64,000 nt of DNA from assembly GCF_003073045.1 (NCBI RefSeq), contig NC_037601.1:9721807-9785806 (forward strand). Direction: 5' to 3'. Under the pieces are notes generated by a model. That model saw only the letters and a list, made by a program, of their open reading frames with translations, did not search any database and was not told the DNA's origin. How positions within the stretch are numbered: the stretch's first letter is position 1; each line of letters starts with the position of its first letter. Position numbers and translations under genes: made by a program. Positions 49,620 to 60,108 of this stretch are shown one piece after another. The DNA is from Pomacea canaliculata. Lineage: Eukaryota > Mollusca > Gastropoda > Architaenioglossa > Ampullariidae.

Positions 49620-50470
49620 ATGAAACATGGGCAAATCACAGTCAACGATAGTAGAGGCTATCAAACAAACAGAAACAGAGCACAGAATAAATGCGGATAT
49701 TCTAAAAGTAAAGCCCATTACTAGCGCCAGTGCACTGGAAGAACTTCCCTCCCTCCCCCCCCCTCCCGCCAAAAAAAAAAAAAAGCGAGAGAGGAACAGA
49801 AGATTCCAGAAACGTGGAAAAAAGCATCATTGTGAAGCTAGTCAAGAAGGGTGAGCTCTTTATTATCAGCTCCAAGGAAGATTGTTTGCAGAGTCTTGGT
49901 ACAGAGGAGCATTAGAGAAAATCTGAGAAAAGAGGAAACAGGGTTCAAAAACGGAGGGTTATGCACACACCAGATCTTCGCTTTATGCACCATAGGAGTG
50001 TTTGCATCGCTGTGCATAAACTACATCGACTTTGAAAAGCATTTGATAGTATCCACCTCCCCTCGCTCGGCATGATTCTAGGAGCATACGGATTTCAACA
50101 GACAATGCTAATAGTATTAATTATATGAGAGAAACCATTCTCGTAAACAACATTCACAGGTACATCAAGAAACAGTGCTGTGTGTATCACGGAGGGCAAC
50201 AAAGTGAGTGGCTTCACGTCAGGACGGATGTCAGACCGATGAGTGATGTCCTTCGTCCTCTTTCTCGTTGTCATCGACTGGGTGATGAGAAGAAGAAACG
50301 AAATAAACGAAGAGCACTAGGTCGTATGGGAACTGACGGAACTGACGGAAGATTGACTTCGCAGACAACATCGCTCTGTTTAACGGACTCGGAAAGGTAA
50401 GCAGTAGGGATGTGCAGGACTTCTATTTTAGCAGCTGACCACGACATAAATAAAAAACTATAGAATCAGT
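49620..50470 (+). pseudogene. Degenerate RTE-type LINE reverse transcriptase fragment
   Basis: In scattered frames the translation keeps the order of RTE-clade reverse transcriptase motifs: EAIKQ and INADILKV, IPETWKKAS, SKIVCRVLVQR, ETGFKNGG-CTHQIFALCTI, LCINYIDFEK, SEWLHVRTDVR, FLVVIDWVMRR and a DFADN box (normally FADD). Stops, frameshifts and a 13-A run break it, so it is dead. Non-LTR retrotransposons of this kind encode an endonuclease and reverse transcriptase; only the RT part is left. Confidence 0.8.
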
Positions 50471-53082
50471 CTCACAGCACAAGCCTTAGCCTGCAGAATG
50501 TGTGAAGACCAGCAGTCTTGCAGATCATTACCATGGGTGGGAGCCAGAAATTTTCCTGGGACTGAAGATTTTTCAAGAGCCATGTAGTACTAGAGCATAT
50601 GCATATAACGTTATATGACACACATGGTTGCATACGCGTTTCACGTTTTTCACATACATAACACACATGAGTCATACAATGTCTTTAGTAGTTAACAATG
50701 ACAAATGTCCAACTTTATTAACCCTAATGGGCAATTATAACTTGGGAAGTGTGTTCTGTTACAAAAGTTTAAAAAAACTGCTAGTTAAAATACTAGGCGA
50801 GTGGTGCATTATAAGAACGTGCATTCTTATGTATAAAACATTCTTAAGGTACACCTATATCACACACCCATGCACACATACAACTGACAATTAATCTATA
50901 ATCTATGGTTGAGCATGTGGACTGCAGAGGTTGTAAACCATTTCAAGTTCCTATTGCTTTTGCATATAGGCATAGTATGTTTGCCTGCCTGAACTCAATA
51001 TAACAAATTCTCCTGCTAGGACATGTTCTGGTATGGACAAAATGCTGTAAACTTTTCTGACAATTTGCTGATCATAAAAAGGAATCCAAATTTCTGTGCT
51101 TAACACCAATTACCTTAGAAAAATATGGACAGTATGGTTCAAACTGTTCATATCATGGACAGAAAACTGTAAAACCAGCATATGTATGACTGATAAAAAC
51201 AGCTCAATGTTGCTGTGCTGACTGAAAAACTATTCAGCTATTGAAGGTTCACATGCTGATCATGTTTACATCCCATTTTAGCCTGCAATCAAAAACAGAG
51301 CCTACGTACCTGAAGGAGTTAACTGTCTCAACAGGTACACAATAAAACAAAATTTTATTTTCCTAAAGTCTATGCCTATCTCTTCTGTCTTGTCTATATT
51401 TAATTTTGATAAGGCAAATAAAAACAAGTAAAAAATCCAATACCCACCAAAACCTAACACTTCTTATTTTTTCTAACATCTTCAACCAGCATCGTGTACA
51501 TCTAGCACGTGACTTTCTCGGGATGGGTCGGGTACCTTTAAAGTTAATTGTAGACCAGGTCACTTAGTCTGTGAACATCAACAGCATGGAATATTTTCAG
51601 TGCACAAGGGTGAACTCTTTCACAGCACTGAGCAGCTTTTCCAGTCCGCAGATTTCTGGTCCATTCTGTACGATTGGCAACATTTAAAAGTCTGAAGAAC
51701 ACATCAAGGAATGATGCTGTAAGTGCGTAGCCTTGACATCAGGCTGAACAAAGAATTTTTCATTTACTTGAGTGAGGGCAACCATATTTCTTCAAGCGCA
51801 CTGTGTTGTCTAGACTCCAGTGCAATAACAGATTATGTCTTCCATAATCAAATTCCCGTTTTCTTTTGTTGAAGTCTTAAATTCTCCAAGCAGATACTAA
51901 TACAGCTTCATTTTTCGTCTTTTTCCTGTTGAAATATCTCTGGTATTTTGTAGAAGCGCGGAAGTATCATCGATACTTCACTCAAAAAAAAAACAACAAA
52001 AACCGCGAAGTAGTGAATCCGCGATATATGAACCGCGAAGTAGCGAGGGAACACTGTAACTGGGTAAACCTACGGGGCAAATACGGATAGAAAGTGCTCG
52101 TTTGTCAAGATGATTAGTTAGACCTTCACTTCTTTCTCATCTTCTCTAGATATTACGACTTGCGAGAGAGGTAAAATCACCGCAAAATATTATGTCTTCA
52201 CTGTTCAGATTCAAACTTATGCTGTTGCTGTCAGACACTACAATACTATGTCTGGCAGGCTGACTGACACATCCCCTCCCAGACTTGTGCCTGGGGCAAC
52301 ACACTGCTAGCAGGAACACTGAGTCACAACGTGAGACAGCCGTAGACAGAACGTAGCTCCGAGCACAGACTTTGTCCTTAGTCAACCGGTTGGCGATGAC
52401 TCGTCGCGCCCTTCTCTCAAGCTGCTCTCTCTTTTTCTTCTCCCCTCAACCTCTTGTCCTCCCTTTGTATATCTCCCGGTAGGGGTAATGTGCCATGTTT
52501 CCAGGATGTCCTATAAACACAGATGGGACAACACAGACAGCGGTTCACGTGCTCTAGCCCAGATGTCAACAAATCACTTGCAGTCCGCAGGTTGCGAGAC
52601 TCACCATGACCAGAGCTCGTGCTCACCTGTGTGCAAGCTACGAAAAGACTTCTCGCCAGGTCAATTCTGTGCAGAGCTGCACGACTGTAAAGCATCAAAC
52701 TACACTTTCTAGCAAAGGTACGATGACTAAATTTAGTCATTACAATTGTTATAGGTCAAGGAATAACCACTTTGTTACTCTGTGTAGTCCTCGGAGGCAC
52801 AGTGAACAATACCTGCTTTGTTCATGCATTTGTGTGTATTGGTTTCTGTCTCGGGGTGTATGTGTTTGTGTGTGTACATTTATCCATTAAGACTTCATGT
52901 CAGGAAACAGTGTTTTGGTCTTTACAATTAATAAATAGAATTTAAACTATTTCTTTATTATATGAAATATTTAATGTTCTGCAATGACAGTTATTACCTG
53001 CACTCGTAGGATTCACTTCCCACCACATACATTCACAGGCACACACACACCGGCGCATATACACACTGAGACTCACACACAG
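50471..53082. other. Intergenic or first-intron region, no gene recognised
   Basis: Apart from the possible transposon end at 52.0 kb, nothing recognised. A good donor (CAAAG|GTACGA at 52719) could end a 5' UTR exon of the plus-strand gene whose exon-like segments start at 53083; speculative. Confidence 0.4.
51985..52060 (-). repeat. Possible end of a TIR DNA transposon
   Basis: On the minus strand: ACAGTGTTCCCTCGCTACTT, then CGCGGTTCATATATCGCGG and a further CGCGG block. This tripled CGCGG pattern after CAGTG-TCCCTCG is one I associate with ends of widespread animal DNA transposons. No partner end was found nearby, so only a remnant. Confidence 0.4.
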
Positions 53083-53207
53083 TTTGGAACCAAGATTAAT
53101 GGAGGAATTTACATGCCTGGTTTAGACAAAGAATATGAGAAATATGTTGATCAGTCGAGTACCGTATTTGCACATTTAATGAGTAATGCAGTACAGTCTA
53201 CAGCTAA
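53083..53207 (+). CDS. Exon-like segment of an unidentified gene
   Basis: After a CACACACAG acceptor, 41 codons (FGTKINGGIYMPGLDKEYEK through SNAVQSTA) plus two bases, then donor GTAAAC. Composition and the regular helix-like pattern look coding. Not recognised. If joined to 53475 the frame continues. The TAAG right after the donor would otherwise end the frame. Confidence 0.45.
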
Positions 53208-53474
53208 GTAAACTCTTAACTCCCCTTATTCCTAGGTTGTCATGTGCTTTCTTTAATGTTACTCATGAACTCTGACCTTCTATTCATGATAATAATTGAC
53301 TCTTTTCATTCTTTGGTGCTATACAGATACTATCAATCTAGGTGCTCTTAAACTATTACACGTGGTCTAGAATTGAAGGAATTTGGTCAGAATGTTTATT
53401 GTATATGGGTTTACAGTTACCTCAAAATACCATTGCTTTATTAATGTGTGCTCTTCATCATTTACAGATAACAG

Positions 53475-53519
53475 GTTTGGTAAACCAGCTTTTAAAACCA
53501 GGTCAGGTCAGCCCATAAG
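53475..53519 (+). CDS. Second exon-like segment of the unidentified gene
   Basis: Acceptor GATAACAG, donor GTAAGT (strong). Completes Lys from the previous segment, then FGKPAFKTRSGQPI and two bases of an Arg/Ser codon. 45 bp, basic. No family recognised. Later exons would lie beyond the satellite block. Confidence 0.45.
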
Positions 53520-54109
53520 GTAAGTGGCACCAAACTTAATATAGACATTTTTGATTAAAATTGAGGATTCCTTTCATTCAATGACATATTTAAATTTCCT
53601 TGAATAAGAACTGTTACCCGCACTCCACAACACATCTCTTCAACTCCCTTGACACATGTATTTTAGTAATTTCACTTGCAATGTCACCTTTCAAGGATTA
53701 TAATAATGTAGACACATTGATTTCATGTAACTGCTTTTGCAATTAAGATTTAGTGTTTGTGTAGTTAGATTGTCACTTTATTGAATGACATAGTTGAGTT
53801 CCATTGAATGACAATTGTTATCTGCATTTGTTGCATTCACTTCAAAGCGCGCATGCAAGCACACACACACAAATACATAGGCACTCAACTACTTCTTCCA
53901 CTACTTGCATGGTGATTGGCTTTGGAAGGAACTGCCTCTAGGTTTTTTGTGGGAATTTCACTCTTTTATCCATCAAGGCACCTCATTTTTTCACTATGGA
54001 TAATGGTGTATAGTAATTGGCAGCACATATTTACACAATGATATTAGCTTACACAATGCTTTTTGGTTGCATTATATTAGCCACAGTTGTACTTTTCTCT
54101 TTTATGTTT
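53520..54109 (+). other. Noncoding stretch before the satellite block
   Basis: AT-rich, with a CA run near 53861. Probably intron of the unidentified plus-strand gene. No feature found. Confidence 0.4.
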
Positions 54110-54530
54110 TCAGGTTATTCCCATTCCTTCCTTTTCCACCAACCTCACTCCTTGCTTCCCACACCATATACTTCATCAATTATCTTCTTTAATCCCAGAC
54201 AAATTCTTTTTCCCTCTTGTCATCATTTCATCATTTCCAACCTCTTCCCTTCCCACAAACCTTCCAATAGCCTCCCTATTTTGCCCTTCTACACATTTGC
54301 TTCACACCAATTTCTAAACCTTCTCAACTTTTCACCTCTACCTCTCACACTTTGTTACCATCCAACTCCCTCTCTCTCCTTCCCTTACAAATCCAACTTT
54401 ACCCCTTTCTCCACCCCTTTATTACCTTTTCCTTTCCATCAAACCTTTCCTATCTCTTCCTTCCACTTACCATCCCTTCATTCACCTTCTCTTCCTTCTC
54501 AACCCTTACTGCCTTCCAACCTTCCCGACG
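54110..54530 (+). repeat. G-depleted pyrimidine-rich tract left of the 156-bp array
   Basis: About 420 bases, almost all C, T and A, with only a handful of G on the plus strand. No unit repeat is obvious. Yields ORFs rich in Ser, Pro, Leu and Phe that are not credible proteins. Confidence 0.7.
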
Positions 54531-54563
54531 AGACGGACAAGTGGTGCTCATGGCAGTTACCGA

Positions 54564-57488
54564 GTGTGCAACGCTTCACCATCAGCATCTGTCTGGTCGC
54601 AGACACAGAGCTCGAGGCTGGTAGATAAGCGTTGGTCCTTGTTAGGCGCTGTTCAGCTCGAGACAGCAGTGCGGCCTATAGGACGAGAGAGACATGAGGT
54701 GGCACACGTTAGTGCCAGAGAACTCTACGCTTCATCATCAGCAGTTGTCTGGTCACAGACACAGAGCTCGAGGCTGGTAGATAAGCGTTGGTCCTTGTTA
54801 GGCGCTGTTCAGCTCGAGACAGCAGTGCGGCCTATAGGACGAGAGAGACATGAGGTGGCACATGTTAGTGCCAGAGCACTCTACGCTTCATCATCAGCAG
54901 TTGTCTGGTCGCAGACACAGAGCTCGAGGCTGGTAGATAAGCATTGGTCCTTGTTAGGCGCTGTTCAGCTCGAGACAGCAGTCCGGCCTATATATAGGAC
55001 GAGAGAGACATGAGGTGGCACATGTTAGTGCCAGAGCACTCTACGGTTTATCATCAGCAGTTGTCTGGTCGCAGACACAGAGCTCGAGGCTGGTAGATAA
55101 GCGTTGGTCCTTGTTAGGCGCTGTTAAGCTTGAGACAGCAGTGCGGCCTATAGGACACGAGAGACATGGGGTGGCACATGTTAGTGCCAGAGCACTCTAC
55201 GCTTCATCATCAGCAGTTGTCTGGTCGCAGACACAGAGCTCGAGGCTGGTAGATAAGCGTTGGTCCTTGTTAGGCGCTGTTCAGCTCGAGACAGCAGTCC
55301 GGCCTATAGGACGAGAGAGACATGAGGTGGCACATGTTAGTGCCAGAGCAGTCTACGGTTTATCATCAGCAGTTGTCTGGTTGCAGACACAGAGCTCGAG
55401 GCTGGTAGATAAGCGTTGGTCCTTGTTAGGCGCTATTAAGCTTGAGACAGCAGTGCGGCCTATAGGACACGAGAGACATGGTGTGGCACATGTTAGTGCC
55501 AGAGCACTCAACGCTTCATCATCAGCAGTTGTCTGGTCACAGACACAGAGCTCGAGGCTGGTAGATAAGCGTTGGTCCTTGTTAGGCGCTGTTCAGCTCG
55601 AGACAGCAGTGCGGCCTATAGGACACGAGAGACATGAGGTGGCACATGTTAGTGCCAGAGCACTCTACGCTTCATCATCAGCAGTTGTCTGGTCACAGAC
55701 ACAGAGCTCGAGGCTGGTAGATAAGCGTTGGTCCTTGTTAGGCGCTGTTCAGCTCGAGACAGCAGTCCGGCCTATAGGACGAGAGAGACATGAGGTGGCA
55801 CATGTTAGTGCCAGAGCACTCTACGCTTTATCATCAGCAGTTGTCTGGTCGCAGACACAGAGCTCGAGGCTGGTAGATAAGCCACACTCACTCACACTCA
55901 CTCTCACTCACTCACACACTCACTCACTCTCACTCACTCACACTCACTCTCTCACTGACCCACTCTCACTCTCACTCACACTCTCACTCACTCTCTCTCT
56001 CACTCACTCTCTCTCACTCTCTCACTCACCCACTCTCACTCACACTCTCACTCACACTCTCACTCACTCTCTCTCACTCACTCACTCACTCACACTCACT
56101 CTCTCACACTCACTCTCTCACTCACTCACACTCACTCGCACTCACTAACTCTCACTCACTCTCTCACAAGAGAGACATGGGGTGGCACACGTTAGTGCCA
56201 GAGCACTCTACGCTTCATCATCAGCAGTTGTCTGGTCGCAGACACAGAGCTCGAGGCTGGTAGATAAGCGTTGGTCCTTGTTAGGCGCTGTTATGCTTGA
56301 GACAGCAGTGCGGCCTATATATAGGACGAGAGAGACATGAGGTGGCACATGTTAGTGCCAGAGCACTCTACGGTTTATCATCAGCAGTTGTCTGGTCGCA
56401 GACACAGAGCTCGAGGCTGGTAGATAAGCGTTGGTCCTTGTTAGGCGCTGTTAAGCTTGAGACAGCAGTGCGGCCTATAGGACACGAGAGACATGGTGTG
56501 GCACATGTTAGTGCCAGAGCACTCTACGCTTCATCATCAGCAGTTGTCTGGTCGCAGACACAGAGCTCGAGGCTGGTAGATAAGCGTTGGTCCTTGTTAG
56601 GCGCTGTTCAGCTCGAGACAGCAGTGCGGCCTATAGGACGAGAGAGACATGAGGTGGCACATGTTAGTGCCAGAGCACTCTACGCTTCATCATCAGCAGT
56701 TGTCTGGTCGCAGACACAGAGCTCGAGGCTGGTAGATAAGCGTTGGTCCTTGTTAGGCGCTGTTCAGCTCGAGACAGCAGTGCGGCCTATAGGACGAGAG
56801 AGACATGAGGTGGCACATGTTAGTGCCAGAGCACTCTATGGTTTATCATCAGCAGTTGTCTGGTCGCAGACACAGAGCTCGAGGCTGGTAGATAAGCGTT
56901 GGTCCTTGTTAGGCGCTGTTCAGCTCAAGACAGCAGTGCGGCCTATAGGACACGAGAGACATGGGGTGGCACACGTTAGTGCCAGAGCACTCTACGCTTC
57001 ATCATCAGCAGTTGTCTGGTCGCAGACACAGAGCTCGAGGCTGGTAGATAAGCGTTGGTCCATGTTAGGCGCTGTTAACCTCGAGACAGCAGTCCGGCCT
57101 ATAGGACACGAGAGACATGGTGTGGCACATGTTAGTGCCAGAGCACTCTATGGTTTATCATCAGCAGTTGTCTGGTCGCAGACACAGAGCTCGAGGCTGG
57201 TAGATAAGCGTTGGTCCTTGTTAGGCGCTGTTCAGCTCGAGACAGCAGTGCGGCCTATAGGACGAGAGAGACATGAGGTGGCACATGTTAGTGCCAGAGC
57301 ACTCTACGCTTCATCATCAGCAGTTGTCTGGTCGCAGACACAGAGCTCGAGGCTGGTAGATAAGCGTTGGTCCTTGTTAGGCGCTGTTAACCTCGAGACA
57401 GCAGTCCGGCCTATAGGACACGAGAGACATGGGGTGGCACATGTTAGTGCCAGAGCACTCTACGCTTCATCATCAGCAGTTGTCTGGT
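54564..57488 (+). repeat. 156-bp minisatellite/satellite array, about 18 copies
   Basis: AGCTCGAGGCTGGTAGATAA recurs at 156-bp spacing: CTCGAG starts at 54611, 54767, 54923, 55083, 55239, 55395, 55551, 55707, 55863, 56250, 56410, 56566, 56722, 56878, 57034, 57190 and 57346. Two intervals are 160 bp because of a TATA insertion. Because 156 is 3 x 52, one frame stays open and gives a false 52-residue repeat protein. The first unit is diverged at its left; the last breaks off at GTCTGGTCA. Confidence 0.95.
55882..56168 (+). repeat. CTCA-type microsatellite inside the 156-bp array
   Basis: Mixed CACT/CTCT repeats replace the middle of one 156-bp unit: the left unit stops after GGTAGATAAGC and the right one resumes at GAGAGACATGGGGTGG. 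Confidence 0.9.
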
Positions 57489-57760
57489 CATCTCTTTTTT
57501 CTGTTCCTTCTATTCTTATTCCTATTCTTTTCTCTCTCTCTCATTCGTATCCTTTGGCATCACTCCTTCCTATAATCTCCTGTCCTTACCTACTATCTCC
57601 CCCTCCTCCATGTCTTCATTCTTGTAACCCCTCTTTTCATTCTCCCACCATTCCTGCACCCTTACCTAACCTAGCATTCTTTTTCCTATCTTCGTCGTTT
57701 CTCTTCCCTTTTCACTCTCATTTTCCCCAGTCTCTCCCCCCTACCTCCAATCCATTCTGG
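57489..57760 (+). repeat. Pyrimidine-rich tract right of the 156-bp array
   Basis: Same C/T-rich, G-poor composition as the left flank, beginning exactly where the last 156-bp unit ends. No alignable similarity to the left tract was seen by eye. Confidence 0.65.
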
Positions 57761-57764
57761 TCTG

Positions 57765-58855
57765 GGACTGGCTTGAAAACAGCCAGGAGGAAGCAGCTAC
57801 CATCGTCGTGAGCTCATGACTACGGCTACCACACCATCGACCTCAACAACAACTAGCCAGGAGAGGACAACGACTACACCGACCAACACAGACTCGGTTA
57901 ACTGCGCTCAGTGACCACGCCAGAAGCAACAGCGGCTACCAAACAGTTGTATTAACAAGGTACACCGGCAATCGTAGTTTTCAAAACAAACTTATTGTCC
58001 GTCTACCCTTGGTAAATCGAGATGACCACGATAATGAACCCACTTCAGTTTGTCGATAAAGTGAAACACGTTTCGCATACAGAGTATTATGATGGCATCC
58101 GATTTATTTTGTTAACAACAGTCATTTCGGACTAAAGAGATTTCTAATTGTTTGACACACTCCGCTTACTTTTTAACAGTTTCCTGTTCGTTGCACCGAC
58201 CAAAGTGTTCTTGACTAAGGGCACTGGATAAGACAAGAGTGGGGGGTCTCTACTGATGGGGGAAGCAGCTACCACCGTCGCCACCTAATGCTGCACGTGA
58301 CTACGACTGTCAACTGACACCAACAACAGGTGGCTAGGAGAGGACAGCGACTTTGTCCACCAAGACATCAACGATCACCTGACACGGATTATGGCGGCCA
58401 GTGACCACGCCGAGTAAAGCAACAGAGGCTACCAGGATTACTTACAGGGTACATCAGCATCTTGTTTACAAAACTAAATGTATTTCTCCTCCCTTAATAA
58501 TCTTTTCGTTGAGGCAGCAAAGATAAAAGAAACAATTGCAACTTACACTAAACATGTTATTGCATACAGAGTATTACGATGGTATTCCCCTTATTGTGTT
58601 TTTCTGTAAAGAGATATCTTATTGTTAGACACACTGTGTTGTTACAGTTTCCCTGTCGTTACTCCACCAACTATTTCTCGACTAATGAGACTGGATTAAC
58701 AGACTGGCATGACCACCACTGCCATCAACGGTCAGCTGATGTTGCTCGGTGACTACGACGATCACACCATCGACCTCAACAACAGCTGGCTTGGAAAGGA
58801 CAGCGACTACGCCGAACAAACCAACGGCGGCTAACCAGGGGATGTATTCCTTTTC
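57765..58855 (+). repeat. ~477-bp unit repeated in tandem, 2.2 copies
   Basis: GAAGCAGCTACCA...GTCG at 57789 recurs at 58262, and a related phrase (CACCATCGACCTCAACAACA) at 57830 recurs at 58769. Other shared landmarks are ACAGAGTATTA-GATGG (58079, 58564) and ACAGTTTCC-TGTCGTT (58178, 58646). Divergence is considerable. No coding frame is shared among copies. Confidence 0.7.
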
Positions 58856-58867
58856 TATTCCGTGCAC

Positions 58868-60108
58868 TGTTTTTTTTTCTCTCTCTCACTCTCTCACTCA
58901 CTCTCACTCATGCACTCTCACTCACTCTCTCACACTCACTCTCACTCACTCACTCTCTCACACTTACTCATACACACTCTCACTCACTCTCTCTCACACT
59001 CACTCACTCTCACTCTCTAACACTAACTCTCTCTCACTCACTCTCACACACTCACTCACTCACTCTCACACTCACTCTCACTCACTCTCTCTCACTCTCT
59101 CTCACACTCTCACTCACTCTCACTCACTCTCTCTCACTCTCACTCTCACTCACTCTCTCACACTCACACTCACACTCACTCACTCACTCTCACTCACTCA
59201 CTCTCACTCACTCACTCACTCACTCACACTCACTCTCTCACACACTCTCACTCACTCGCACACTCACTCACACTCTCTCACACTCACTCTCACTCACTCT
59301 CTCACTCACACACTCTCACTCACACTCACTCACACTCTCACACTCACTCACTCACTCACTCACTCTCACTCACTCACTCACTCACTCACTCTCACTCACT
59401 CTCACTCACTCTCTCACAATCTCTCTCACTCACTCTCACACACTCTCTCACTCACACTCACTCTCTCACTCTCTCACTCTCACTCTCACTCACTCACACT
59501 CACTCACTCACACTCACTCACTCTCTCTGACTCTCTCACACTCACACACTCTCACTCACTCTCTCTCACACTCTCTCACACTCACTCTCACTCACTCACA
59601 CTCACTCTCTCACACTCACTCTCACTCACTCTCACTCTCTCACACTCACACACTCTCACTCACACTCACTCACTCACTCACACTCACTCTCTCACACTCT
59701 CACTCTCTCACTCTCACTCACTCACTCTCACACTCACGCACTCTCACTCTCACTCACTCTCACTCACTCACTCACTCTCACTCACTCTCACTCACAGTCA
59801 CTCACTCACACTCTCACACTCACTCTCACTCACTCTCACTCTCACTCACTCTCACTCACTCTCACTCACTCTCACTCACTCTCACTCACTCTCACTCACT
59901 CTCACTCACTCTCACTCACTCTCACTCACTTACTCTCACACTCACACTCACTCACTCTCTCTCACTCACACTCTCTCACACTCACTCACTCTCACTCACT
60001 CACACTCACTCTCTCACACTCACTCTCACTCACTCTCACTCTCTCACACTCACACTCTCACTCACACTCACTCACTCACACTCACTCTCTCACACTCTCA
60101 CTCTCTCA
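58868..60108 (+). repeat. 1.2-kb CTCA/CACT-type microsatellite array
   Basis: Irregular mix of CACT, CTCT and CACA steps. Part of it (59841-59930) is a perfect 10-bp repeat, CTCACTCACT, nine times. It has no stop in one frame, giving a long Ser/Leu/Thr/His ORF that is an artefact. Confidence 0.95.

Noticed and set aside
54564-57488. Hammerhead ribozyme in the 156-bp repeat
   Set aside because: The minus strand has CTGATGA in each unit (complement of TCATCAG), but no GAAA box or cleavage triplet follows in a foldable arrangement.
54564-57811. Three consecutive long ORFs (149, 377 and 504 codons) with a 52-residue repeat
   Set aside because: They arise because the 156-bp DNA repeat is a multiple of three and its sense frame lacks stops. 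TATA insertions shift the frame, units vary mostly as DNA and the ends run into microsatellite or pyrimidine tracts.
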